Program-made: the position numbers and the translations under genes | Shown: piece after piece, positions 44,901 to 51,912 of the stretch | Layout: every line of letters begins with the position of its first letter | How positions within the stretch are numbered: position 1 is the first letter of the stretch | Notes under the pieces: generated by a model | The model's database searches: none | The model's input: only the letters and a program-made list of their open reading frames with translations | What the model was told of the DNA's origin: nothing | Assembly (NCBI RefSeq): GCF_004124275.1 | Contig: NZ_CP027218.1 | Coordinates: forward strand, 4,485,001-4,549,000 | Origin: Pseudomonas sp. DTU12.3 | GTDB lineage: Bacteria > Pseudomonadota > Gammaproteobacteria > Pseudomonadales > Pseudomonadaceae | Direction: 5' to 3' | Length of the DNA stretch: 64,000 bases

Positions 44901-47900
44901 TGCGCCAGTGATCAACGGCCAGAAGCATTCCCACACCGACACGTCGAAACTGATCGGTGCTTTTTGCATCAACACATCGGTTTCATTCAGCGCGTAAGCG
45001 TTCTGCATCCATTGCAGGCGCTCAGCTAATGCCGCGTGGGTGTTGCCGACGCCTTTCGGCTGGCCGGTAGAACCGGAGGTGTAAATCACGTAGGCGAGGT
45101 TGTCGCCGTGCAGGTGCAAGCCCGGCGCCTGGCTCGGCCAGTTTTCCAGGTGCAGCGCGTCCATGGCGATGACGCTAACGCCGTCGCTGGCCGGCAAACG
45201 GTCAAGCAATTCGGTCTGGGTCAGCAGCAGCTCGACGCCGCTGTCGCTGAGCATGTAGGCGAGACGCTCGGCCGGGTAATCCGGATCCAGCGGCACGTAG
45301 GCGCCGCCAGCCTTGATGATCGCCAGCAGACCGATCAACAGTTGCGGCGAACGCTCGGCGGCGATAGCCACGCAGACATCCGGACCGACACCTTTGTCGC
45401 GCAAATAGTGCGCGAGGCGGTTGGCCTGATTGTGCAGTTCGGCGAAGTCGAGGCTGCCGCCCTCCCACACCAGTGCGGTGCGTTCCGGCGTTTGTCGCGC
45501 CTGCTCATTGAGCAGTTCCGGCAGCCATTGTTGTGCCGGGGCGCACGGCGCGACGCTCCAGTTTTTTTGCTGATCGTGCTCGTTGATGGTGAGCAGTTGC
45601 AGGTCGCCGATGGCTTGCTGCGGGCGCTCGCAGACATCGCGCAACAGGTTGCTGAAATGCTCGCACAGCCGCTCGATAGTCGCCGCGTCGAACAGTTCGC
45701 TGGCGTAGTCAAACGACAGCGTCAGGCGACCGTTACGGTCTTCTTCGCTGTGCAGTTGCAGGTCGAACTTGGCTTCGCGGCTGTGCCACGGCAGCTCTTC
45801 GGCAAGCAGACCCGGCAGGCGTTTCAGCGCACTGAGGTCGCGTTGCTGATGGTTGAACATGACTTGGAACAGGCCTTGTTCACGGGCCTGCGGGAAGGCT
45901 TCGAGGAGTTGCTCGAATGGTAGATCCTGATTGGCCTGCGCACCGAGTGCGGCCTCGCGAGTCTGGCCCAGCAGATCGACGAACGAAAGGCGCGAATCGA
46001 TCTTTGCGCGCAGCACCTGGGTGTTGATGAAGAAGCCAATCAGGCCCTGGGTTTCCAGGCGCGGACGGTTGGCATTCGGCACGCCGATGCGGATGTCGCG
46101 CTGACCGCTGTAGCGATGCAGCAGGCTCTGGAATGCCGAGAGCAGCAGCATGAACGGTGTCGCTTGGTGCGCCTGCGCGGTATTGCGGATCGCATCGCTG
46201 AGGCTCACGCCCAGACGTACGGTGTGGCGTGCTGCACTGTGAGTTTGCTTGGCGGATCGTGGGTAATCGGTGGCCAGTTCCAGCGCTGGATGCTCGTCGC
46301 CCAACTGGTTTTTCCAGTAGGCCAGTTGCCGCTCGCCCTCACCTTGCGCCAGCCATTGGCGCTGCCAGCTGCCGTAGTCGGCGTACTGGGTTGGCAGTGG
46401 CGCGAGGCTGGCCGTCGCGCCTTGCGAAGCGGCGGCGTACAGGCGCGAAAACTCGTCGATCAAGATATTCAGCGACCAGCCATCGGCGATGATGTGGTGC
46501 AGCGTCACCAGCAACTGGTGATCTTCGTCGTCGAGACGCACCAGCGTCACCCACAGCAGCGGGCCTTTTTCCAGGTCGAACTGGCTGCGCGCTTCGTCTT
46601 CGCGGATCTGCTGCCCGCGGGCTTCACGCTCATGCGCTGGCAGGTCGCTGATGTCGATCAGTTGCAGGTTGAATTCGGCGGCGGCATCGACTTGTTGCAG
46701 AGCCACGCCGTCGCGTTCGAAGAAGCGTGTGCGCAGGGATTCGTGGCGCTCGATCAGCTGCTGGAAGCTCGCGCGCAAGGCGTCTTCGTCGAGTTCGCCG
46801 CGCAGGCGAAGGGCACCGGGAATGTTGTAGGCGCTGCTTTGCGGGTCGAGTTGCCAAGTGATCCACAAACGGTTTTGCGCCAGCGATTGCGGCATCGGCT
46901 CGCTGCGCGACAGTGCGGTGATTGCACCTTGGGCGCTGCCGCCGTCTTGCTGCTGTTGCGCCACGGCTGCGGCGAATGCGGACAGCGTCGGCGCTTCGAA
47001 GAGCAGGCGCAGGTTCAGCTCAAGAGCGAGTTCTTCACGCACGCGGGCGATCACTTGCGTGGCGGCGATCGAGTTGCCGCCAAGCAGGAAGAAGTGATCG
47101 TCGGCGTTGACCTGTTTGACGTTGAGTTGCTCGGCCCAGATCTTGCCGATCAGGGCTTCGAGTTCAGAGACGCTGGTGGTCGCTTGTTGGGTTTCAGACG
47201 TGGTTGACGGGAACACCGCGTAGCTGTCGAGGCTGCCATCGGCCAGGCGATTGCGGCAGGACGAGCGTTGCAACTTGCCGCTGGAGGTTTTCGGCAACGC
47301 GCCCGGATTAAGCAACACCACCACGCTCGGCGCTTCCTGATACGCCTCGGCCACGGCTTGGCGAATGGCTTTGATCAGCGCTTCCGGCGGCAGGATTTTC
47401 TGCACGCTGCGGCTGATTTCCGCAGCGATGCCGATGCCTTCTGCGCCATTCTGATTGACCGCGAATGCAGCGACGCGGCCCTTGCGCACCACTTCCACTT
47501 CGTTCTCGACAGTCTTCTCGATGTCCTGCGGATACAGGTTGTGGCCGCGCACGATGAGCATGTCTTTCAAGCGGCCGGTGACGAACAACTCGCCGTCGCG
47601 GATAAAACCGAGGTCGCCGGTGCGTAGCCAGGTGCGGCCGGCGTGCTCGACGAAGGTCTTGGCGCTGGCCTCGGGGTTGCGCCAGTAACCGAGGGCGATG
47701 CTCGGCCCGGCCGCCCAGACTTCGCCGATGGCGTTGTCGGCGAGTTCTACCAGCGTATTCGGCTCGACGATCAGCACCGCATGCTCAGGCTGGCTGATCC
47801 CGCAGCTCATGATCGGGCTGCCCTCGCCCGGCTCGGCACGGTTTTGTGCCAGAGCCTGATCGTCCACGCGCAGTGCCGGAATGCCAGTGCCGCGCGGCGT

Positions 47901-48902
47901 GCCGGCGACGAACAGCGTGGCCTCGGCCAGACCGTACGAAGCCATGAAACTGTCGTCGCTGAAACCGCTCGCGGCGAACTTTTCGGCGAAGCGCTCAAGG
48001 GTGTCGAGACGGATCGGCTCGGAACCGGAATAGGCCACGCGCCAACGGCTCAGATCAAGGCGTTCAAGCGCCGATTCGCTGACCCGTTCGCTGCACAGGC
48101 GATAGGCAAAATCCGGCCCGCCGCTGATGGTGCCGCCGTATTGGCTGATTGCTTCGAGCCAGCGCAATGGCCGACCGAGGAAGTACGCCGGCGACATCAG
48201 GATGCACGGCACACCGCTGAAGATCGGCTGCAGCAAGCCACCGATCAAACCCATGTCGTGGTACAGCGGCAACCAGCTGACGATGACGTCGTCCGGGTTC
48301 ACGTCAATGCCGAAACCATGGCGGATCAGCATTTCGTTGGCGACCAGATTGCCGTGGCTGACCTGCACGCCTTTGGGCAAAGCGGTAGAGCCGGAGGTGT
48401 ATTGCAGGAAGGCGATGTGATCTTGCGGCAGGTTCGGCTCGACCCAGTTTTCGGCCTGTGCACTGTCGAGGGTATCGACGCACAGCAGCGGCGGCGCGCC
48501 TTCGATCTGCTGCAAGGCGTCGCGCAGGTCAGCGCTGGTCAGCAGCAGGCGCGGTTCGGCGTCGGCAATGATCGACAGCAGACGCTCCTGATGGTGACGA
48601 CGGGCGGATTCCGGCGGATAGGCCGGCACCGCGATCACGCCTGCGTACAGGCAACCAAAGAAGGCCGCGACGTAATCCGGGCCGCTGGGAAACAACAAGA
48701 CTGCACGATCGCCGTATTCGGCTTCGGCCTGCAACGCGGCCGCAATGGTGCGCGCGCGTTGATCCAGTTCGCGATAGCTGAGTACCACAGCCTGCTCTGC
48801 GTTTTCGGCGAGAAAACGCAGGGCCAATTGGTCCGGTGTCAGGGCCGCACGGCGCTGGAGGGCTTGGACCAGAGTGCTGGGGATTTCGAACGCGTCGGTC
48901 AT
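35904..48902 (-). CDS. pvdL: Pyoverdine chromophore peptide synthetase PvdL
   Basis: A 4332-residue non-ribosomal peptide synthetase that starts every pyoverdine. In order: fatty-acyl-AMP ligase (about 1-580, with QYTSGSTALPKGVQVSHGN), carrier domain with Ser611 in LGGNSI, condensation (about 670-1110, HHIIADG), adenylation (about 1130-1640), carrier Ser1666, condensation (about 1700-2150, HHIVTEG), adenylation (about 2180-2690), carrier Ser2737 (LGGDSI), epimerase (about 2770-3220, HHLVVDGVSW), condensation (about 3250-3690, HHILIDAW), adenylation (about 3720-4230), carrier Ser4270. There is no thioesterase, so the chain passes to another synthetase. The architecture and length equal those of P. 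aeruginosa PvdL (acyl-L-Glu-D-Tyr-L-Dab). AGGAAA precedes the ATG. A PvdS-like box lies 153 bases upstream. Confidence 0.96.
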   Translation of the reverse strand: MTDAFEIPSTLVQALQRRAALTPDQLALRFLAENAEQAVVLSYRELDQRARTIAAALQAEAEYGDRAVLLFPSGPDYVAAFFGCLYAGVIAVPAYPPESARRHHQERLLSIIADAEPRLLLTSADLRDALQQIEGAPPLLCVDTLDSAQAENWVEPNLPQDHIAFLQYTSGSTALPKGVQVSHGNLVANEMLIRHGFGIDVNPDDVIVSWLPLYHDMGLIGGLLQPIFSGVPCILMSPAYFLGRPLRWLEAISQYGGTISGGPDFAYRLCSERVSESALERLDLSRWRVAYSGSEPIRLDTLERFAEKFAASGFSDDSFMASYGLAEATLFVAGTPRGTGIPALRVDDQALAQNRAEPGEGSPIMSCGISQPEHAVLIVEPNTLVELADNAIGEVWAAGPSIALGYWRNPEASAKTFVEHAGRTWLRTGDLGFIRDGELFVTGRLKDMLIVRGHNLYPQDIEKTVENEVEVVRKGRVAAFAVNQNGAEGIGIAAEISRSVQKILPPEALIKAIRQAVAEAYQEAPSVVVLLNPGALPKTSSGKLQRSSCRNRLADGSLDSYAVFPSTTSETQQATTSVSELEALIGKIWAEQLNVKQVNADDHFFLLGGNSIAATQVIARVREELALELNLRLLFEAPTLSAFAAAVAQQQQDGGSAQGAITALSRSEPMPQSLAQNRLWITWQLDPQSSAYNIPGALRLRGELDEDALRASFQQLIERHESLRTRFFERDGVALQQVDAAAEFNLQLIDISDLPAHEREARGQQIREDEARSQFDLEKGPLLWVTLVRLDDEDHQLLVTLHHIIADGWSLNILIDEFSRLYAAASQGATASLAPLPTQYADYGSWQRQWLAQGEGERQLAYWKNQLGDEHPALELATDYPRSAKQTHSAARHTVRLGVSLSDAIRNTAQAHQATPFMLLLSAFQSLLHRYSGQRDIRIGVPNANRPRLETQGLIGFFINTQVLRAKIDSRLSFVDLLGQTREAALGAQANQDLPFEQLLEAFPQAREQGLFQVMFNHQQRDLSALKRLPGLLAEELPWHSREAKFDLQLHSEEDRNGRLTLSFDYASELFDAATIERLCEHFSNLLRDVCERPQQAIGDLQLLTINEHDQQKNWSVAPCAPAQQWLPELLNEQARQTPERTALVWEGGSLDFAELHNQANRLAHYLRDKGVGPDVCVAIAAERSPQLLIGLLAIIKAGGAYVPLDPDYPAERLAYMLSDSGVELLLTQTELLDRLPASDGVSVIAMDALHLENWPSQAPGLHLHGDNLAYVIYTSGSTGQPKGVGNTHAALAERLQWMQNAYALNETDVLMQKAPISFDVSVWECFWPLITGARLLIAGPGEHRDPHRIAQLVQEHGVTTLHFVPPLLSLFIDEPLSAECTSLRRVFSGGEALPAELRNRVLAQLPAVQLHNRYGPTETAINVTHWHCTTADGERSPIGRPLGNVICRVLDADLNPVPAGVPGELCISGIGLARGYLGRPALTAERFVVDPLGEQGARLYRTGDRARWTSDGVIEYLGRLDQQVKLRGFRVEPEEIEARLLAQDGVAQAVVLVRETAAGAQLIGYFTATDASVDADEQTTRLKTALAAELPEYMVPAQLMRLDAMPLSPSGKLDRRGLPEPQWQVREHVEPVTELQQQIAAIWREVLGLAQVGLRDDFFALGGHSLLATQIISRSRQACDVELPLRALFEHSELGDFAEQIRLIQVSGRTNKQPPIDKVDRSKPVPLSYSQQRMWFLWQMEPDSPAYNVGGMARLRGVLHVERFESALQALILRHETLRTTFPSVDGVARQQVHAETGVRMGWKDFSKFAADVREQKVQQLADEEAHLPFDLETGPLLRACLVKTAEHEHYFVLTLHHIVTEGWAMDIFARELSALYEAFVDDRDSPLEPLPVQYLDYSVWQRNWLESGERQRQLDYWTAQLGREHPLLELPGDRPRPPVQSHQGELFRFDLSDDLAARVRAFNAQNGLTLFMTMTAALATLLYRYSGQTDLRIGAPVANRIRPESEGLIGAFLNTQVLRCQLDGMMSVGELFEQMRHTVIEGQSHQDLPFDHLVETLQPPRSAAYNPLFQVMCNVQRWEFQQSRMLAGMTVEYLANDARATKFDLNLEVTDLDHRLGCCLTYSTDLFDEPTIARMARHWRNLLEALIADPQQRLSELPLLDSPEQQQLLDSLGIEPGEHRLDQCIHHLFAEQALARKDAPALTFAGQTLSYAELDAHANRLAWALRERGVGPQVRVGLALERSLEMVIGLLAILKAGGAYVPLDPEYPLDRLHYMIEDSRIGLLLSDRAMFNALGDLPSSVARWCLEDDSAALADYPASELPFISLPQHQAYLIYTSGSTGKPKGVVVSHGEIAMHCQAVIERFGMRPDDCELHFYSINFDAATERLLVPLLSGAQVVLRAQGQWDAEEICGLIRSHKINVLGFTPSYGSQLAQFLSTQNEILPVRMIITGGEALTGEHLQRIRATFKPAMFFNAYGPTETVVMPLASLAPEVLEEGAGSVPIGSVIGARVAYILDADLALVPQGATGELFVGGAGLAQAYHDRPGITAERFIADPFATDGGRMYRTGDLVRQRADGLVEYLGRIDHQVKIRGFRIELGEIETRLLDHDSIREAVVLALDAPSGKQLVGYLVTEVAEQSEAKQAELRDALKSQLKAQLPDYMVPTHLILLASMPLTDNGKLDRRALPAPNPEANRQDYVAPSNELEQTLAQIWCAVLNVEQVGLNDNFFELGGDSILSIQVVSRARQQGIHFSPRDLFQHQTVQTLAAVASRTEQVTAEQGLVVGESPLTPIQHWFFDTDIPERQHWNQALLLEPTVALEPHRLEQALLAVIEQHDALRLRFTESDSRWQASHQPVSDAAVLWQVRVPSMDKCAALFADAQRSLDLAQGPLLRGVLVDGPHGQQRLFIAIHHLVVDGVSWRVLLDDLQTVYRQLDAEQAVKLPAKTSAFKDWAARLQAYAGSESLREELDWWQTQLAGPNADLPCENPQGGQQNRHAQTVNVRLDAEHTRQLLQQAPAAYRTQVNDLLLTALARVLCRWSGQPSALIQLEGHGRETLFDEIDLTRTVGWFTSAYPLRLTPHNIEEAAGQGASIKAIKEQLRAVPHKGLGYGVLRYLADDLSQRSMAALPQAPITFNYLGQFDQSFGSDALFRPLDEPVGAAHDPQAPLPNELSVDSQVYGGELLLRWTFSAERYDAQTINDLADAYLGELQSLIDHCLQDDAGGLTPSDFPLAKLTQAQLDALPVPAAHIEDVYPLTPMQEGMLLHTLLEPGTGLYYMQDRYRINSELDAERFAQAWQAVIARHEALRASFCWNVGEDMLQVIHTPGRTPIEYLDWSAIAETEQEPKLQALLKNERKAGFDLLNQAPFHLRLIKVGAARYWFMMSNHHILIDAWCRSLLMNDFFEIYTALGEGREAQLAVPPRYRDYIGWLQRQSLDEARQWWQSNLQGFERTTPIPSDRPFLREHAGESGGMIVGDRYTRLNVEDGARLRELAQAHQLTINTFAQAAWALVLRRMSGDRDVLFGVTVAGRPVEMPEMQRTVGLFINSIALRVQMPADDQRSSVRQWLSGLLDSNMQLREYEYLPLVNIQEQSELPKGQPLFDSLFVFENAPVEVSVLDRAQSLNATSDSGRTHTNFPLTAVCYPGDDLGLHLSYDQRYFDESTIERMLGEFKRLLLALVDGFHGDMADLPLLGTEEQDFLLHGCNQSGHDYPLEQSYVALFEAQVTAHPQRIAATCLDQQQSYAELNHNANRLGHALVAAGVQMDQPVALLGERNLDLLGMIIGSFKAGAGYLPLDPGLPSQRLQRIIELSRTPVLVCSKACFEQAQTLLDEFSCANRPKLLVWEEIQAAATSAQDLGIYSAPDNLAYVIYTSGSTGLPKGVMVEQRGMLNNQLSKVPYLNLSDADVIAQTASQSFDISVWQFLAAPLFGARVDIVPNTIAHDPQGLLVHVQAQGITVLESVPSLIQGMLASERLSLDGLRWMLPTGEAMPPELAHQWLLRYPDIGLVNAYGPAECSDDVAFFRVDMASTRGSYLPIGTPTDNNLLYLVDGALELVPLGAVGELCVAGTGVGRGYVSDPLRTAPVFVPNPFGAPGERLYRTGDLARRRSDGVLEYVGRVDHQVKIRGYRIELGEIEARLHEQPEVRDGAVGVQEGVNGKHLVGYLVAADSALNPSERLERIKQRLRAELPEYMVPLHWLWLDQLPLNANGKLDRKALPALEIGQLQSQDYLAPRNELEQTLADIWAEVLKVEQVGVRDNFFELGGHSLLATQIASRVQKSLQRDVPLRAMFECSTVEELAEYIDGLAASDITEEKVDRLNDLMAELEGL

Positions 48903-48974
48903 GAGGTTTCCTGCCTGAATTCGGCTTGCGAGTGGAATCGGGTTGCTGTGTCACGCCCCTCTTGGGCATGCAGG

Positions 48975-48996
48975 GCGCGGTCTGTGCCGACCGCGC
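48975..48996. promoter_or_regulatory. Strong hairpin in the pvdL leader
   Basis: GCGCGGTC (48975-48982) and GACCGCGC (48989-48996) form an eight-pair GC stem with a six-base loop between the PvdS box and the pvdL start codon. No T tract follows. Role unknown. Confidence 0.5.
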
Positions 48997-49054
48997 AAGG
49001 CTTGGGAATGCTGTCTGGCCGGGGCTCGATACCCGGAACCATTCACCAATGAGA

Positions 49055-49079
49055 ACGGATGACGTCTTGAAATAATTAG
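49055..49079 (-). promoter_or_regulatory. PvdS-like box of pvdL (one mismatch)
   Basis: Minus strand CTAATT-N16-CGT, differing from the TAAAT-N16-CGT consensus at one base. It lies in the 371-base region between the divergent pvdL and pvdS. The rest of that region contains the leader hairpin and the pvdS promoter/Fur site. Confidence 0.8.
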
Positions 49080-49171
49080 TCGGCAGGCTGGATCGCCAAT
49101 GGGGCCGGGATGCGGCGGCGTGTCGCAGTTCTCACAACGCACCGATTTGGATCATTAGTTCTTTTTCTCAT

Positions 49172-49199
49172 TTGACAATCATTATCATTCAACATAATT
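49172..49199 (+). promoter_or_regulatory. pvdS promoter with overlapping Fur box
   Basis: TTGACA (49172-49177) is a consensus -35 box, with CATAAT (15-base gap) or TAATTT (17-base gap) as the -10. GACAATCATTATCATTCAA (49174-49192), running through the spacer, resembles the Fur consensus GATAATGATAATCATTATC. Iron-loaded Fur would thus block RNA polymerase, making PvdS iron-repressed. Confidence 0.8.
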
Positions 49200-49273
49200 T
49201 GTCGCTCGATGTGTAGGACGGCCCCGTCCCCCCAAGGCGTCCCACTAACCTATTTGGCAGCAAGGTGATTTCC

Positions 49274-49828
49274 ATGACGGAACAAGTATCCACAAGCAGG
49301 TGCGATTCACCGCTACTTCAGGCATTCGTCGACAATCGACTGATTCTGGTCAAAATTGCAGCCCGCATTACCGGCTGCCGGTCACGTGCCGAAGATGTGG
49401 TGCAGGATGCGTTTTTCCGACTGCAGTCGGCGCCGCCGATCACATCGTCGATCAAGGCTCAACTGAGTTATCTGTTCCAGATCGTGCGCAACCTCGCCAT
49501 CGATCACTACCGCAAACAGGCGCTGGAACAGAAATACTCCGGCCCTGAAGAGGAAGGGCTGAACGTGGTCATTCAGGGTGCTTCGCCGGAAACCTCGCAC
49601 ATCAATTTCTCCACCCTGGAACACATCGCCGACGCGCTGACCGAGCTGCCAAGCCGGACCCGTTATGCGTTTGAGATGTATCGCCTGCACGGTGTGCCGC
49701 AGAAAGACATTGCCAAGGAACTGGGCGTATCGCCGACCCTGGTCAACTTCATGATTCGTGATGCGCTGGTGCACTGCCGCAAGGTCTCGGGCAGCCGTCG
49801 GGATGCGGTGATTGCCGGTCGCCGCTGA
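49274..49828 (+). CDS. pvdS: ECF sigma factor PvdS (iron-starvation sigma factor)
   Basis: A 184-residue sigma-70 family ECF factor with region 2 (LLQAFVDNRLILVKIAARITGCRSRAEDVVQDAFFRLQ, about 12-50, and SYLFQIVRNLAIDHYRKQ) and region 4 (ALTELPSRTRYAFEMYRLHGVPQKDIAKELGVSPTLVNFMIRDAL, about 118-165). It directs RNA polymerase to TAAAT-N16-CGT promoters of pyoverdine genes and is held by the anti-sigma factor FpvR until pyoverdine signals (fpvR, fpvI and fpvA are not in this window). ATG 49274 preferred over GTG 49265 because AAGG is properly spaced. Confidence 0.95.
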   Translation: MTEQVSTSRCDSPLLQAFVDNRLILVKIAARITGCRSRAEDVVQDAFFRLQSAPPITSSIKAQLSYLFQIVRNLAIDHYRKQALEQKYSGPEEEGLNVVIQGASPETSHINFSTLEHIADALTELPSRTRYAFEMYRLHGVPQKDIAKELGVSPTLVNFMIRDALVHCRKVSGSRRDAVIAGRR

Positions 49829-49845
49829 GACCGCATCTGCAGATA

Positions 49846-49908
49846 GAAAAAGATCGCAGCCTGCGGCAGCTCCTACATGAGGACCCGGTCGCAGGCTGCG
49901 ATCTTTTG
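49846..49908. repeat. Partial paired REP element (family A)
   Basis: A full left arm GATCGCAGCCTGCGGCAGCTCCTAC is followed by a shortened inverted right arm (GGTCGCAGGCTGCGATC) lacking its GTAGGAGCT end. It sits between pvdS and the convergent acyltransferase gene. Confidence 0.82.
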
Positions 49909-49921
49909 CTTTCAGGTCACT

Positions 49922-50935
49922 TCAAGCCAACTTGCACCGATCAAAAAACCGCTCACGCCCCAGAATCATCAACGCCGCGCGCTTGTGCGGGAAGTCGAAT
50001 TCCTTCTCGCAGTGGAAGCACTGGTTCTGCATGTGGCCAATCATCTTGGCGTTATCGGCCCGTGGCTCGGCGACCACGCGTTGCGTGCGCGGATCATCCA
50101 GAAACAGGTAATGCACCAGCGCCGACAACCAGCTCGCCACTTTGTGCGGGCCGCGATGATCTTCCTCGCCGACCAGCATGTGAATGCCACGGTCGAAGTT
50201 ATCGGCATCGTAGAACGGCGCGATGCGATCTTCCTTGGCCCAATAAGCCTCGAAATAGGCAAACGGCTGATCATCGAAACAGCCGATCAGCGTCAGCGTG
50301 TGTGGATCGGTGTCGAGTTTGCTCAGGTACTCACGATGCTTTTCGATACTGCCCTCCTCCTGCCAGAAACTGGCGACACGAGGGCTGTTCTGCCAGCGAT
50401 TGAATCGCGGCAAATCTTCTTCGATCTCCACGGTTCGCAGGGAAATCCACGCACCAAGGCGCGCATCGAAACGCCGATAGACTTCACCACGCGGCTTCAC
50501 CGGTCGCAGCGGATGGCGCTTGCCTTGGCTGATGACCATTTGCTGCGGGTAGCTGCCGGTCAGCGAAGTGCCGAGCCACGGTTGCGGCAATTGCCAGAAC
50601 AGCGTGCGTTCGCAGCAGTATTCACCGGCCACTTCAGTGCTTACCAGCAAACCGCTGAGCAACGCTTCGGTCGGCGGCTGATCCAGTTGCCAGGTCAATT
50701 GCTGGCAGTCAGGATCGCGGGCGAACAGCCAATAACAGGCGGCCCACAGCGCTTGTCCGGGCGGCAAGGCAAAACGCTCATCGATCTGAATCGGCCCTTT
50801 GGCCTCACGATCAAGGCGCAGGCGAATCAGCGGCTGCCCGTCCAGGCTCAGGCTCAGACGGCTTTCGGTGGCATCAGCGATCAGTTGACTGCCCGAAGGC
50901 AACGCAAGGGCAGTCAGTTCATTCAGATTGGACAT
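49922..50935 (-). CDS. Siderophore acyltransferase, PvdYII/IucB-like (GNAT domain 8)
   Basis: A 337-residue protein whose C-terminal half is the siderophore N-acyltransferase domain (FAYFEAYWAKEDRIAPFY, RGIHMLVGEEDHRGPHKV, QRVVAEPRADNAKMIGHM, HKRAALMILGRERFF), as in IucB, RhbD and PvdYII, which acetylate an N-hydroxylated amine. The N-terminal half (about 1-140) is less conserved. It probably makes N5-acetyl-N5-hydroxyornithine, an iron ligand in many pyoverdines. It has a perfect PvdS box upstream, so it belongs to the pyoverdine regulon. The name PvdYII is likely but the gene symbol is left empty because the exact orthologue cannot be checked. Confidence 0.84.
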   Translation of the reverse strand: MSNLNELTALALPSGSQLIADATESRLSLSLDGQPLIRLRLDREAKGPIQIDERFALPPGQALWAACYWLFARDPDCQQLTWQLDQPPTEALLSGLLVSTEVAGEYCCERTLFWQLPQPWLGTSLTGSYPQQMVISQGKRHPLRPVKPRGEVYRRFDARLGAWISLRTVEIEEDLPRFNRWQNSPRVASFWQEEGSIEKHREYLSKLDTDPHTLTLIGCFDDQPFAYFEAYWAKEDRIAPFYDADNFDRGIHMLVGEEDHRGPHKVASWLSALVHYLFLDDPRTQRVVAEPRADNAKMIGHMQNQCFHCEKEFDFPHKRAALMILGRERFFDRCKLA

Positions 50936-50975
50936 GGGTCGGGCTCACGATAATCGTCGACAGTTCAACGATGGG

Positions 50976-51000
50976 ACGTGATCCGCGCAGGGAAATTTAG
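50976..51000 (-). promoter_or_regulatory. PvdS box of the siderophore acyltransferase gene
   Basis: Minus strand CTAAAT-N16-CGT, an exact match, 41 bases before the start codon of the acyltransferase gene. Confidence 0.88.
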
Positions 51001-51022
51001 CCTTTGCCGGGAAATCACTGCC

Positions 51023-51820
51023 TCAGTGGTGAGGCACTGGCACCACGGCAATCTTGTACGGATCGAAAATCTTCAGCATTTCACCGTTGTCGCGCAAACC
51101 CTGCAGCAGTCTGGAAAATGCCTCGCCGGTGATCGGCGCGGTCGGCCGCAGGATCGCGTAATGGTGATAGACCTGATCGATACGCTGCGAAACCAGCAGC
51201 TCATCACGGACTTTTTCATTGCGCAGCAGATAATCGAACAGATAGGAGCGCGTCACCAGCGCAATATCGGCGCGCCCGCGCAGGACCATCAGCAAGTTGC
51301 TGTCGTGGGAATAGGTCAACGTCGCGTTGAAGTTCTGCGCAAGGAACTTGGGATCTGCGTTGAAGCTGGCGAATTCATAGTGATAGCCGCTGAACAACGC
51401 CAGACGCTTGCCGGTCAGGCTGGCAAAATAATTTTGCTGGCGCCCGTCTTCACGTTGCGCGACGAAAATCTCGGCGTCTTCCAGGCCCATATCGACATCG
51501 GTGTGAGGAATATCCTTCCAGCCCCATTCCGGATTCTCGAAGATCGCCATGTCGATCCGGCCCTGCTTGAAATCACCAAAGCGCCGTGGAATCGACGTCG
51601 GCACGAGGACGAACTGGTAGTCGCTTTGCTGCGCGTTCAGGGCCTCGACCAATTGCGGCAGCAGGCCGGTGTCGGCACCGTTTTCCGGGCGAACGGTGTA
51701 AGGCGGAAAATGCGCCGCGCCGACCCGAACCAGTTGCGCTGCCTGAGCGGGCAATACCCATATTGCAGCCAGCGCTGCGAGCATCAACCCCGCAGCCGTC
51801 CGAATTGGCGAAGACTTCAA
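51023..51820 (-). CDS. Periplasmic solute-binding protein, amino-acid ABC type (SBP_bac_3)
   Basis: A 265-residue protein with a signal peptide (RTAAGLMLAALAAIWVLPAQA) and the family 3 solute-binding fold (VRVGAAHFPPYTVRPENGADTGLLPQLVEALN at the start). No permease or ATPase gene is adjacent, so it may be an orphan binding protein or a sensor-like periplasmic protein. The start is a TTG preceded by GGGGAGTGGGG; the next in-frame ATG (13th codon) would remove the basic part of the signal peptide. Confidence 0.8.
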   Translation of the reverse strand: MKSSPIRTAAGLMLAALAAIWVLPAQAAQLVRVGAAHFPPYTVRPENGADTGLLPQLVEALNAQQSDYQFVLVPTSIPRRFGDFKQGRIDMAIFENPEWGWKDIPHTDVDMGLEDAEIFVAQREDGRQQNYFASLTGKRLALFSGYHYEFASFNADPKFLAQNFNATLTYSHDSNLLMVLRGRADIALVTRSYLFDYLLRNEKVRDELLVSQRIDQVYHHYAILRPTAPITGEAFSRLLQGLRDNGEMLKIFDPYKIAVVPVPHH

Positions 51821-51912
51821 AACACCCCACTCCCCGAAAAAATACCGATCATTGCATTCAAGCTAGGCGGTTTCGCCCAGTTAGCCAGTTTCCCGGCTCG
51901 ATAGAAAGTCGC

